Shown piece after piece: positions 1 through 7,913 of a DNA stretch of 64,000 nucleotides. Source of the DNA: Christensenella massiliensis (lineage in GTDB: Bacteria; Bacillota; Clostridia; Christensenellales; Christensenellaceae). Position numbers and translations under genes: made by a program. The notes under the pieces are model-generated. The model did no database searches. It had not been told where the DNA came from and was given only the letters and a program-made list of their open reading frames with translations. Where the stretch lies: contig LT700187.1 of NCBI GenBank assembly GCA_900155415.1, positions 1,984,001 to 2,048,000 on the forward strand, read 5' to 3'. Each line of letters starts with the position of its first letter. Positions within the stretch are counted from its first letter, which is position 1.

Positions 1-19
1 CATGTCCTTATTATCTTTC

Positions 20-96
20 TGGCGCGCCTGAAGGGATTCGAACCCCTGACACACGGCTTAGAAGGCCGTTGCTCTATCCAACTGAGCTACAGGCGC
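20..96 (-). tRNA. tRNA-Arg (anticodon TCT)
   Basis: On the minus strand the sequence folds as a full cloverleaf. The acceptor stem pairs GCGCCTG with CAGGCGC, the D-arm carries AGCTCAGTTGG, the anticodon loop CTTCTAA gives anticodon TCT, and the T-arm has GGTTCGAATCC. The discriminator base is G and the 3' CCA is encoded (complement of 20-22). It decodes AGA and AGG. A consensus promoter lies upstream at 153-181. Confidence 0.96.
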
Positions 97-411
97 ATAG
101 CACTTGCGGCACAACGTTTTTAAAACATTCCAGCCTCGGCTGACAATTAAAAATTATAGCAAACAGCCCATTAAAAGTCAATTGCTTTTCTATGATTTCC
201 TAAGCGAAAAACGATATATTCCTGCTTTATCCTATTTTTAACGTTTTATTCTCAGGGCTTTCCGGTTATATTAAAGCGGTAATCCGGCATCTTGCCGAAG
301 TTAATGAAATGTTCAAAATTTACGTATGGAATTAGACACATTACCGTGCTATAATTTGGACTTGTGTGAAAAAGTCGGTTCCGCGAACCACATGGCGAAG
401 GAGGTCTTAAC
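97..411. other. intergenic region between tRNA-Arg and glycosyltransferase
   Basis: No convincing gene here. It holds the tRNA promoter on the minus strand and a TATAAT at 350-355 about 57 nt before the glycosyltransferase start, the latter without a good -35. The one longer open frame on the minus strand has no ribosome site and overlaps the forward gene, so I treat it as chance. Confidence 0.6.
153..181 (-). promoter_or_regulatory. sigma-A promoter of tRNA-Arg
   Basis: Read on the minus strand there is TTGACT, a 17-nt spacer, then TATAAT, placed about 57 nt before the mature tRNA 5' end. Both hexamers are close to consensus, as expected for a stable-RNA gene. Confidence 0.75.
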
Positions 412-1689
412 TTGCTATCATTCATTACTAACTTCAATCTGGCGATGTTTATACTTTTCACCGCGCTTTATTCTTATCAAGCGATTTATGTTGTGATCGC
501 CCTGTTTAAAAAACCGAAAAAGCCTGAAAAGGCATTGAAGAATCATCATTTCGCCGTATTGATCGCGGCTCGCAATGAAAGCGCTGTGATCGGTCAGCTG
601 ATCAGCAGTATCAAAAAACAGAAATATCCACAGGATAAAATCGACATTTTTGTAGTCGCCGATAACTGCACAGATGATACGGCCGATGTTGCACGAGAGG
701 CAGGGGCGACTGTTTATGAGCGCTATAATAAAAAATATATCGGAAAGGGTTATGCTTTAAGCTTTGCCCTTAATGCAATCAAACGCGATTACGGAAAGGA
801 TGCCTTTGAGGGTTATTTCGTATTCGATGCCGATAATCTGCTCGATGAAAACTATGTTGCCGAAATGAACAAATTATTCGATAAAGGCTATCGTGTGCTC
901 ACCTGTTATCGCAATTCAAAGAATTATGGCACGAATTGGATATCGGCAGGGTATTCCTTATGGTTCCTGCGCGAATCCAAATATCTCAACAACCCGCGCA
1001 TGATGCTGAAAACGAGCTGTGCGATATCGGGGACTGGCTTCCTGATCCATAATGATATCATACAGAAGAACAATGGATGGAAGCATCATCTGCTGACGGA
1101 AGACATTGAATTTTCTGTGGATAGTATTATCCATGGAGAGACGATCGGCTATTGCGGAGATGCTAAAATTTATGATGAGCAGCCCTGTACATGGAAGCAA
1201 TCGTGGACACAGCGTCTTCGGTGGTCCAAAGGTTTCTATCAGGTGCTTGGAAAGTATGTAAAGGGTCTTGTGAAAGGATTTACAGTAGATAGGCGCTTTG
1301 CATGCTATGATATGTTTATTACGATCGCGCCGGCGATTTTTGTTTCCCTTGCCAGTATTTTGGTAAATGCCTGCTTTCTTGTAAACGGTATGATGAATTC
1401 CAGCTTTTATCTGCAGCATTTGATTTTTTCGACTACGACGTCCGCTATTTTGACGTCTCTGTTTAATTTCTACATCATGCTCTATTTGGTTGGACTCATC
1501 ACGACGATTACGGAGTGGAAAGAGATACATGATACTAGTCCGGTCAAAAAAGTATTGTATACATTTTCTTTTCCGTTTTTCATTCTGACCTATATCCCGA
1601 TCTCGATCGCAGCGTTATTCAAGAAAATCGGCTGGGACCCGATACCGCATAATATTTCAAAATCGATCGAAGATTTTGAACGTCCTTGA
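412..1689 (+). CDS. membrane-bound family 2 glycosyltransferase
   Basis: Probably a processive or single-transfer GT2 enzyme that uses a nucleotide sugar at the inner face of the membrane to build a cell-surface glycan or glycolipid. An N-terminal hydrophobic segment (residues 5-30) is followed by the GT2 fold beginning at FAVLIAARNES (about 46-56). The DxD-type metal site is FDADN (about 138-142), the catalytic TED is in TEDIEF (about 229-234), and QRLRW (about 267-271) is the (Q/R)xxRW signature of BcsA/hyaluronan-synthase-like enzymes. Three hydrophobic segments follow residue 300. The TTG start at 412 is chosen because AAGGAGG lies 7 nt upstream; the next ATG (445) has none. It is monocistronic, closed by a terminator at 1701-1739. 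The acceptor and product are unknown. Confidence 0.85.
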   Translation: MLSFITNFNLAMFILFTALYSYQAIYVVIALFKKPKKPEKALKNHHFAVLIAARNESAVIGQLISSIKKQKYPQDKIDIFVVADNCTDDTADVAREAGATVYERYNKKYIGKGYALSFALNAIKRDYGKDAFEGYFVFDADNLLDENYVAEMNKLFDKGYRVLTCYRNSKNYGTNWISAGYSLWFLRESKYLNNPRMMLKTSCAISGTGFLIHNDIIQKNNGWKHHLLTEDIEFSVDSIIHGETIGYCGDAKIYDEQPCTWKQSWTQRLRWSKGFYQVLGKYVKGLVKGFTVDRRFACYDMFITIAPAIFVSLASILVNACFLVNGMMNSSFYLQHLIFSTTTSAILTSLFNFYIMLYLVGLITTITEWKEIHDTSPVKKVLYTFSFPFFILTYIPISIAALFKKIGWDPIPHNISKSIEDFERP

Positions 1690-1700
1690 CCGCAATGTGA

Positions 1701-1739
1701 AAAAGCTGTCCGATGCCTAAGGGGCAGGACGGCTTTTTA
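1701..1739 (+). terminator. intrinsic terminator after the glycosyltransferase
   Basis: AAAAGCTGTCC and GGACGGCTTTTT form a stem around a loop that itself contains a GCC/GGC pairing, followed by a T-run. Confidence 0.8.
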
Positions 1740-1805
1740 TATTACGGGCGGCAGCCGATATCGATAGAATCAGAGGAGCAAAAATTTTTGTTCAGCCCTA
1801 TTGAT

Positions 1806-1834
1806 TTGACAGCCATGGCCCTGCGTGATACAAT
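1806..1834 (+). promoter_or_regulatory. sigma-A promoter of the EamA-type gene leader
   Basis: TTGACA (1806-1811), a 17-nt spacer and TACAAT (1829-1834). The predicted start is near 1841, giving a leader of about 93 nt that contains a terminator hairpin before the coding region. Confidence 0.75.
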
Positions 1835-1840
1835 CAAAAT

Positions 1841-1933
1841 AAAATTTATGATTACGGTTTCATTCGGGTGAACACCTACCGCAGACAAAAGGTTTTTTGT
1901 TTGCGGTTTTTTGTTCTGGAGGGAGGAGATTCT
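1841..1933 (+). promoter_or_regulatory. terminator-type 5' leader (candidate riboswitch or attenuator)
   Basis: Between the promoter and the EamA-type gene lies an intrinsic terminator: ACCGCAGACAAAA (1878-1890) pairs with TTTTGTTTGCGGT (1895-1907), then T's. Upstream, ACGGT near 1854 can pair with ACCGC at the foot of the terminator stem around a GGGTG/CACCT pairing, which would be a competing antiterminator. This is the architecture of a transcription-controlling riboswitch. I cannot assign it to a known class, and no tRNA-binding T-box motif is visible. Confidence 0.45.
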
Positions 1934-2359
1934 ATGTGGAATATGCTTTGGCCGATTTTGCTTGTTGTAGGAGCAAATACATTCTATAATATCAGCACAA
2001 AATCGATGCCGGGAAAAATAAACGCCTTTGCATCGCTTACGGTGACTTATTTTACCTGCTTTGTGCTTTCTATTTTTATGTTTTATATTACATCCAGCCA
2101 AAAAAATTTGATTGCCGAGCTGTCTCATATAAACTGGACCTCTTTCGTACTGGGGATCTCAGTCGTAGCGCTGGAATTTGGTTATATCAGTCTTTACCGG
2201 GCAGGATGGAAGGTAAGCGCGGGTTCTTTGGTCGCGAATATCAGCCTTGCCTGCGTTTTGCTCATTGTAGGCTTACTGGCCTATAAAGAATCGGTATCGC
2301 CTCGGCAGCTTGTGGGGATCGGCGTGTGCGTAGTTGGTCTGCTTCTTATCAATAAATAA
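1934..2359 (+). CDS. single-domain EamA/DMT-type transporter
   Basis: A 141-residue integral membrane protein with four to five hydrophobic segments and the EamA-like C-terminal pattern (LAYKESVSPRQLVGIGVCVVGLLLINK region). This is about half the usual ten-helix DMT exporter, so it probably works as a dimer, as small multidrug-resistance proteins do. The ATG at 1934 is chosen because GGGAGGAG lies just upstream; a longer frame from 1868 would run through the leader terminator and is unlikely. The substrate is unknown. The terminator-type leader implies ligand- or metabolite-controlled expression. Confidence 0.7.
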   Translation: MWNMLWPILLVVGANTFYNISTKSMPGKINAFASLTVTYFTCFVLSIFMFYITSSQKNLIAELSHINWTSFVLGISVVALEFGYISLYRAGWKVSAGSLVANISLACVLLIVGLLAYKESVSPRQLVGIGVCVVGLLLINK

Positions 2360-2441
2360 GAAAATGGACCGCTGCCTGAAAATAGGAGTGTGTGTTTCAA
2401 ATTTGCCGGCACAAAAGCTTTTGGAAGCAACGTTTATTCAA

Positions 2442-2470
2442 TTGACATCGGGTGTATATCATAATAGAAT
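2442..2470 (+). promoter_or_regulatory. sigma-A promoter of the alcohol dehydrogenase
   Basis: TTGACA (2442-2447), a 17-nt spacer and TAGAAT (2465-2470), 48 nt before the start codon. Confidence 0.7.
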
Positions 2471-2518
2471 AAATTTAAACAAACCGGCACAACAGCCGTA
2501 AACAGGAGGAACGCCTGA

Positions 2519-3691
2519 ATGGATAATGATATTTTTTATAATCCGACAAAAGTGATATTCGGCAAAGGAACAGAGCTGCTTTGCGGACAGGAAGCGGCAA
2601 AGTATTGTGACAAAATGCTCCTGCACTACGGCGGCGGAAGCGCAGAGAGATCGGGCCTTTTAGATAGGGTGCGTGCATCTCTGCGGGCTGCAGGCATCAC
2701 GGTATTTGAACTGGGCGGGGTAAAGCCTAATCCTCGTCTTGAACTGGTATATGAGGGCATCAATCTCTGCCGTGCAAAAGGGATTGGTTTCATACTGGCT
2801 GTAGGCGGCGGAAGCGTGATCGATTCAGCGAAAGCGATCGCCTGCGGCACGCCGAACAGCGATGATGTTTGGGATTATTTTCTTGGAAAGAAAACCGCAC
2901 AGGCATTGCTTCCGATCGGAACCATACTGACGATACCGGGGGCGGGTAGTGAATCTTCGGACGGTATGGTCATTACAAATGAAAAAACGATGGCTAAGCT
3001 TGCCTATGGAGACGAGCGGTGTCGTCCTGTTTTTTCTATTTTGAATCCGGAACTGACTTATACCGTACCTGCCTATCACACAGCGGCGGGGATCGCAGAT
3101 GCGATCGCGCATGTTATGGAGCGTTATTTTACAAAAACAGAGCATACAGACGTGGTAGACAGGATGTGCGAGGGAGTCATACGCTCTTTGGTACGGAACG
3201 CAAAACAAGCCGTAACAGACCCTGAAAACTATGACGCGAGGGCCGAGATCATGTGGGCCTGCAAGATCGCGCACGACGGAACGCTTGGAATGGGGCGTGA
3301 GGAAGATTGGGGGTCACATAATATTGAGCATGAGCTCTCCGCTAAATATGATGTGTCGCACGGCGCGGGTCTATCTGTTGTTTTCCCTGCATGGATCAAA
3401 TATGTATATAGAAAAGCGCCAAAGCGCTTTATCCAGTTTGCAATGCGCGTATTTGATGTTGAATACGATGGAAACGACCCGGATTGGACCGTGATGCAGG
3501 GCGTGAAGCGGCTGATGTTCTTCCTGCAATCCATCAGTATGCCGACTTCTTTGCGTGATCTTGGCATCAATGATAAATCTGTATTGGACGAGCTTGCACA
3601 TCGCTGTGCTGAAAATAACGGAGGAACGGTAGGCCGGTTCGCCGTACTAAATGAAGCGGATATCCGCAATATTCTTGAATTGGCATATTAA
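2519..3691 (+). CDS. iron-containing alcohol dehydrogenase (BdhA/YqhD type)
   Basis: NAD(P)H-dependent reduction of aldehydes to alcohols in the cytoplasm, typically butyraldehyde or mixed fermentation aldehydes in Clostridia. The 390-aa length is normal for the group III, iron-dependent family. Visible marks are the nucleotide-binding GGGSVIDSAKAIA (about residues 97-109), AGIADAIAHVMERYF carrying the Asp and His metal ligands (about 188-204), and NIEHELSAKYDVSHGAGLSV with two more His ligands (about 261-282). A strong AGGAGG precedes the ATG. It has its own promoter and a terminator at 3697-3725, so it is a single-gene unit. The exact substrate cannot be read from sequence. Confidence 0.9.
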   Translation: MDNDIFYNPTKVIFGKGTELLCGQEAAKYCDKMLLHYGGGSAERSGLLDRVRASLRAAGITVFELGGVKPNPRLELVYEGINLCRAKGIGFILAVGGGSVIDSAKAIACGTPNSDDVWDYFLGKKTAQALLPIGTILTIPGAGSESSDGMVITNEKTMAKLAYGDERCRPVFSILNPELTYTVPAYHTAAGIADAIAHVMERYFTKTEHTDVVDRMCEGVIRSLVRNAKQAVTDPENYDARAEIMWACKIAHDGTLGMGREEDWGSHNIEHELSAKYDVSHGAGLSVVFPAWIKYVYRKAPKRFIQFAMRVFDVEYDGNDPDWTVMQGVKRLMFFLQSISMPTSLRDLGINDKSVLDELAHRCAENNGGTVGRFAVLNEADIRNILELAY

Positions 3692-3696
3692 TCGCA

Positions 3697-3725
3697 GAAA
3701 AGCTCCCGGATACGGGAGCTTTTCT
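3697..3725 (+). terminator. intrinsic terminator after the alcohol dehydrogenase
   Basis: AAAAGCTCCCG, loop GATA, CGGGAGCTTTT: an 11-bp perfect stem with a T-run. Confidence 0.9.
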
Positions 3726-3785
3726 TAGGATGCCCGCTTTGTGATACGCAAATAAAATATGATATGATATTTCCGGAGGGAATTT

Positions 3786-4901
3786 ATGCGTATTCTACAC
3801 ACTTCAGATTGGCATCTGGGGATCACTCTGAACAACATGCCGCTGCTGAGCGAGCAGGAAAAGTTTCTTAAAGCGCTGTACCGTATCACGGTTGAAGAAA
3901 AAATAGATGCGGTCATCATAGCGGGCGATATTTTTGACCATGCCGTTTCAAATGCAGATGCGATCGCACTTTATAATGAAGCGATGACAGAGCTTTGCGC
4001 CGTGCAGAAAAAGACGGTGATGGTCTGCGCAGGGAACCATGACGGAGCCGCACGCCTTGCGTCCTGCAATGCCTTGCTCGAGCAGGCGGGATTATTTGTT
4101 GCGGGAAGACTACGGGATGGCATAAAGCAAATCGAGATAGGAGAAAATATTTTTTATCTCCTGCCTTATTTTTCCATCGATGAGGTACGCTATCTTTATC
4201 CGGAGTGCGAGATAAACGGATATGATGCGGCGATGAGGGCTGTAATAGACCATATAAAAACAGATCAGAAAAAACACAATATATTGGCAGCGCATTGCTT
4301 TGTGACGGGGGCGGAACCAACCGAAAGCGACCGCTCGGCAATGGTAGGGGGAGCCAACATGGTGGGCGCGGCGGCTTTTGCGCCGTTCGATTATGTTGCG
4401 CTTGGACATCTGCACCGTGCGCAGGATATTGGAGAAAATATAAGATACAGCGGTTCGCCGGTCAAGTTTTCCTTTGCGGAAGCAAATACGAAAAAGAGTG
4501 TAACGGTTATCGATACGGAAGATTTTTCAAGAACAGAGATACCGCTCGCGATGGAACATGATCTGCGCGTATTGAACGGAAATTACGAGGAGCTTCTCAA
4601 TCGGGCCAAAACAGATGATAAACGGGAGGATTATATCAAAATCGAATTAAAGGATGAATATCCACATGTAGAAATTCTGAACCTATTTCGCAGCTTCTAT
4701 CCTAATCTGCTTTCTCTTTCGGGAAAACAGTTAAAAAATATGGAATCGTCTCTTTCTATAGAAAAAGCAGAAAGTCTGCAGCCGGAGGATATCATGAAAA
4801 TGTTTTACAGGGAACATACAGGCGAGGAACCGAACGAACGCCAGCTTGAATGGTTTCGGAGAGCGCTTTCCGCGCAGGAAGAGGACGGTGATATGCAATG
4901 A
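3786..4901 (+). CDS. sbcD: exonuclease subunit SbcD (Mre11 homologue)
   Basis: Nuclease subunit of SbcCD, which opens hairpins and trims DNA ends, including those bound by protein. The calcineurin-like phosphoesterase motifs are in order: HTSDWHLG (about residues 5-12), AGDIFDH (about 47-53), CAGNHDG (about 81-87), and LGHLH (about 205-209). The 371-aa length is normal. The start has GGAGGG six nt upstream. Its stop overlaps the start of sbcC by 4 nt (ATGA), so the two are translationally coupled. Confidence 0.95.
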   Translation: MRILHTSDWHLGITLNNMPLLSEQEKFLKALYRITVEEKIDAVIIAGDIFDHAVSNADAIALYNEAMTELCAVQKKTVMVCAGNHDGAARLASCNALLEQAGLFVAGRLRDGIKQIEIGENIFYLLPYFSIDEVRYLYPECEINGYDAAMRAVIDHIKTDQKKHNILAAHCFVTGAEPTESDRSAMVGGANMVGAAAFAPFDYVALGHLHRAQDIGENIRYSGSPVKFSFAEANTKKSVTVIDTEDFSRTEIPLAMEHDLRVLNGNYEELLNRAKTDDKREDYIKIELKDEYPHVEILNLFRSFYPNLLSLSGKQLKNMESSLSIEKAESLQPEDIMKMFYREHTGEEPNERQLEWFRRALSAQEEDGDMQ

Positions 4902-7339
4902 TGCCGGAGCGGCTTGTGTTTGAGGCATTCGGCCCTTATGTGGAGCGGCAGGAAATCGATTTTTGTCCGCTTGAACGCGCGGGGCTGTTTTTGATCCACG
5001 GTAAAACCGGTTCCGGGAAGACGACGGTGCTCGATGCGATGGCCTATGCTTTGTTTGGGGAAAGCAGCGGCGGTCTGCGGGGAGATATCACAGCTATGCG
5101 AAGCGATTTTGCGGCAGATGAGCAGGATACAAAGGTGGATTTCATCTTTCGGATCAACGGGAAGAAATACCGTTTTCTTCGTACGGTACGCACCCGCATC
5201 AAAAAAAACGGCGAAAAAGAGCTGCAGGTATCCCAAAATGCTTTTTTCTTGAATGAAAGCGGGGAATATGAACCGTTTTTTGAAAATCCGGGGATCAAGA
5301 ATATACGCCAAAAAGCAGAAGAATTGTTAGGGCTTACTTACGATCAATTCAGGCAGGTGATCCTCCTGCCGCAGGGAAGGTTTGAGCAGCTTCTGGTCGC
5401 AGATTCGGCCGAAAAGGAAAAAATATTAGTGACTCTGTTCAAAGCGGAAAAATGGCAGCGGGTCACAGACTGGCTTTGCGGGCAGGCGCTGGAATGCAGA
5501 CGGGAAAAGGATACTGCAGAGCAGGGAATCGAATCTGTTTTGCATCAATATGATTGCGAAACGCAGGAGGAGCTGGAGAGCTGCGCCCGGGAAAAAAGAG
5601 AATTGCTGGTAGAGTTGAAAAAACGCTGCGAGGAGGCAGAAAAACAGGCTGCGGCAGCTGAAAAAGCTGTAACCGGTGCACAGACAGTAGAAAGTATGTT
5701 TCAGGAATGGAAGCAGGCTCAGGAGAAGGCAGCCGTTATACGGGCGCAGGAAAAGGAGATCAGACGTTTAGAGGAAAGCTGCAGACTTGCGGAAGCGGCG
5801 GCGCAGCTTCTGCCGTTGCGCAAAGAAACGGTCGCGCTGCAAAAACGGTGGCAGGAATGTGATCGGAAAGCGCAGGAAGCTGAAAAAACGATAGAAGACT
5901 TTAGCGGAAAAATAGAAGAATGCATAGAAGCGCTTTACGGAGTTCTGTATGAATTGCAAGAGGAACGAAAAGAGGAAAATGAGAAAAAAATACGCAGCGA
6001 GGTCTTGTTAGGGCAGAAGGAAAGGCAATATCAGGAGCTTTTTTCAGGCTATATCGAAAATACGGCGGGGATGCTGGCAGAAGCCTTGGAGGAAGGAAAG
6101 AAATGTCCGGTATGTGGGAGCATCCATCATCCACATCCAGCTGTACGCGCGGGCCGTATTGTTGGTCAGGAGGAGGTCAAAGCGGCAGAGCAGGATTTAC
6201 GGAAAATCAGAAAGGAGATCGCCGAACAGGAAAAGCGGTTGTTTGTTCTTGAGCGTCAGGAAGAGAGCTGTAAAAATGGACTCCGGAAACTGGGTGCGGA
6301 ATCACAAAAAGGGGAAAAAAGCAAAAAGGGTGGCGGAGACCCGAAGAAATGGCTGGAAAGGGCGGAGGAATTCAAAACAGGACGGAATACAGCTGTCAAT
6401 TCCCGGAAGATATTCCGGGAGGAAGCGGAACAGGCGCATGCGGCATTTGAAAGTGCTATGGAAAATTTTCGGACAGCCTGCCGAACGCAGGGCTTTGAGA
6501 CAGACGAAGAATTCCGAGCGGCCTGTTTGCCGGACGAGCGGCTGAAAGAGCAAAAAGAGAGGATACAGAGCTATGCTATCGATCGGAAAATAACGGAAGA
6601 AAATGAGCGGACGCTGGCAGAACGGTTACATGGCGTCGAACGTCTTGATATTGAGCAGATGCAAAAGGAATGGGAGCAAAAAGCCCGGGAGAAACAGAAA
6701 GCGGACGCGGAATTTGCAAAAATAAAAGCGGAGGAGGATCTGCTTCTCAAAGCAGAGGGTATCATAAAGAAAAAGGCTGGGGAGTTAAAGAAGATAACAG
6801 AAAAATATGTGGAGCTCGACCAGTTTTCCAGAATTTTGCGGGGCTCTAACGGCGTGGGGTTACAGCGGTATGTTTTAGGCGTTATGCTCAGCGCAATCAC
6901 GCAGGAAGCGAACAGGCTCCTCCAAAAGGTCCACGATGGGCGGTATCAGCTTTGCCGCTCTATAGAAAGCAGCGGACGGACAAGAAAGGCAGGGCTCGAT
7001 TTGGAGGTGTTCGATGCATATTCCGGCGAAAAGCGGAATGTTAAAAGCTTATCCGGCGGCGAAAAGTTCTTGGTTGCACTGGCCCTGTCACTCGGGCTTT
7101 CGGCGGTCGTACAGGCGCAAAGCGGCGGAATACACATCGATGCTCTTTTTATCGACGAGGGCTTTGGTTCTCTTGACCCCGCATCCATCGAAAATGCGCT
7201 TGACGTATTAGCCAGTGTAAGAGGAGGCTCGAAGCTTATTGGCATCATATCCCATGTGCAGATGCTGCAGGAGAACATAGAAACAACGATAGAAGTGTGT
7301 AAAAACCGTACGGGAAGTACGCTGGCAGTTACCTGCTGA
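4898..7339 (+). CDS. sbcC: exonuclease subunit SbcC (Rad50 homologue)
   Basis: ATPase and tether subunit of SbcCD. The N-terminal Walker A is GKTGSGKTT (about residues 34-42), then two long charged coiled-coil arms flank a zinc-hook CPVC (about 403-406). The C-terminal lobe has the ABC signature LSGGEK (about 718-723) and Walker B with FIDEGFGSLD (about 751-760). At 813 aa it is shorter than the roughly 1000-aa enzymes of E. coli and Bacillus, and the shortening lies in the coiled-coil arms. All catalytic motifs are present. It starts at the ATGATG overlapping the sbcD stop. Confidence 0.95.
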   Translation: MMPERLVFEAFGPYVERQEIDFCPLERAGLFLIHGKTGSGKTTVLDAMAYALFGESSGGLRGDITAMRSDFAADEQDTKVDFIFRINGKKYRFLRTVRTRIKKNGEKELQVSQNAFFLNESGEYEPFFENPGIKNIRQKAEELLGLTYDQFRQVILLPQGRFEQLLVADSAEKEKILVTLFKAEKWQRVTDWLCGQALECRREKDTAEQGIESVLHQYDCETQEELESCAREKRELLVELKKRCEEAEKQAAAAEKAVTGAQTVESMFQEWKQAQEKAAVIRAQEKEIRRLEESCRLAEAAAQLLPLRKETVALQKRWQECDRKAQEAEKTIEDFSGKIEECIEALYGVLYELQEERKEENEKKIRSEVLLGQKERQYQELFSGYIENTAGMLAEALEEGKKCPVCGSIHHPHPAVRAGRIVGQEEVKAAEQDLRKIRKEIAEQEKRLFVLERQEESCKNGLRKLGAESQKGEKSKKGGGDPKKWLERAEEFKTGRNTAVNSRKIFREEAEQAHAAFESAMENFRTACRTQGFETDEEFRAACLPDERLKEQKERIQSYAIDRKITEENERTLAERLHGVERLDIEQMQKEWEQKAREKQKADAEFAKIKAEEDLLLKAEGIIKKKAGELKKITEKYVELDQFSRILRGSNGVGLQRYVLGVMLSAITQEANRLLQKVHDGRYQLCRSIESSGRTRKAGLDLEVFDAYSGEKRNVKSLSGGEKFLVALALSLGLSAVVQAQSGGIHIDALFIDEGFGSLDPASIENALDVLASVRGGSKLIGIISHVQMLQENIETTIEVCKNRTGSTLAVTC

Positions 7340-7389
7340 TCAGCATACGCTCGTGTCCGCAGACACATGATATGGAAAGGATGATTTGA

Positions 7390-7821
7390 ATGGCTGTAGA
7401 TAAAATGGATTGGCACGCCGTAACATTCCCGGACAGTATTCCTTACGAGAATGCAGGAACGCATATTGGAATGTATTTAGCGTGGCTGATTTTAAATGAT
7501 CATGTACAGGAGGACTGGAAAGAAGAATTCTCCAATGCTTTGGACCGCGTTAAAAGCCGTGAGATGACAGGGCGGGATTTTTTGATGGAGTACTTGGATG
7601 AAACGCTGCCGGAAGAATTTATGACAGATGAAGCGCTGGAGTTTACCGGCGAATATTATGTTTCTTCCTATATTGATGATTTTGCGAAAGCCTTATCCGG
7701 CGAAGACACGGATTCCGAGTTTGCAGTCTATCTTCATGACGATACATGGGAAAATTATGACAAGGTAGAGCCGCTGATAAGTGCGAAATTTGAGCGGTGG
7801 AAAAATAACGAGTGGGAATGA
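7390..7821 (+). CDS. conserved protein of unknown function (DUF7832-like)
   Basis: 143-aa soluble acidic protein with an N-terminal block (about residues 8-31) around WHAV..FPDSIPYENAGTHIGMYLAW, which I recall as the hallmark of a widespread uncharacterised bacterial family often carried as an immunity-like or SMI1-like single gene. No catalytic motif is visible. It follows sbcC by 50 nt with its own ribosome site (GGAAAGGATG) and ends before a terminator at 7856-7893, so it may be read with sbcDC. Function unknown; the family name is from memory. Confidence 0.6.
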   Translation: MAVDKMDWHAVTFPDSIPYENAGTHIGMYLAWLILNDHVQEDWKEEFSNALDRVKSREMTGRDFLMEYLDETLPEEFMTDEALEFTGEYYVSSYIDDFAKALSGEDTDSEFAVYLHDDTWENYDKVEPLISAKFERWKNNEWE

Positions 7822-7855
7822 TCTGCTGACGCTGCGGGATAGAAAAATAACAACT

Positions 7856-7893
7856 GAAGCAGCCTCATACAGAACAGGGGCTGCTTCTGTTTT
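7856..7893 (+). terminator. intrinsic terminator after the sbcDC group
   Basis: GAAGCAGCC and GGCTGCTTC form a 9-bp stem followed by TGTTTT. It lies between convergent genes. Confidence 0.75.
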
Positions 7894-7913
7894 ACAGCAA
7901 GGAAAAAACTCGC

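Noticed and set aside
252-461. Open frame of 69 codons on the minus strand before the glycosyltransferase
   Set aside because: No ribosome site, overlaps the glycosyltransferase start, and has no protein-like pattern.
7810-7821. GAGTGGGAATGA at the end of the DUF7832-like gene, identical to the end of the guaA fragment
   Set aside because: The 12-mer is shared, but it encodes the last residues (EWE) of an unrelated gene and there is no integrase, repeat or duplication beside it. It could be a secondary attachment site, but a chance match at the same codons is simpler.
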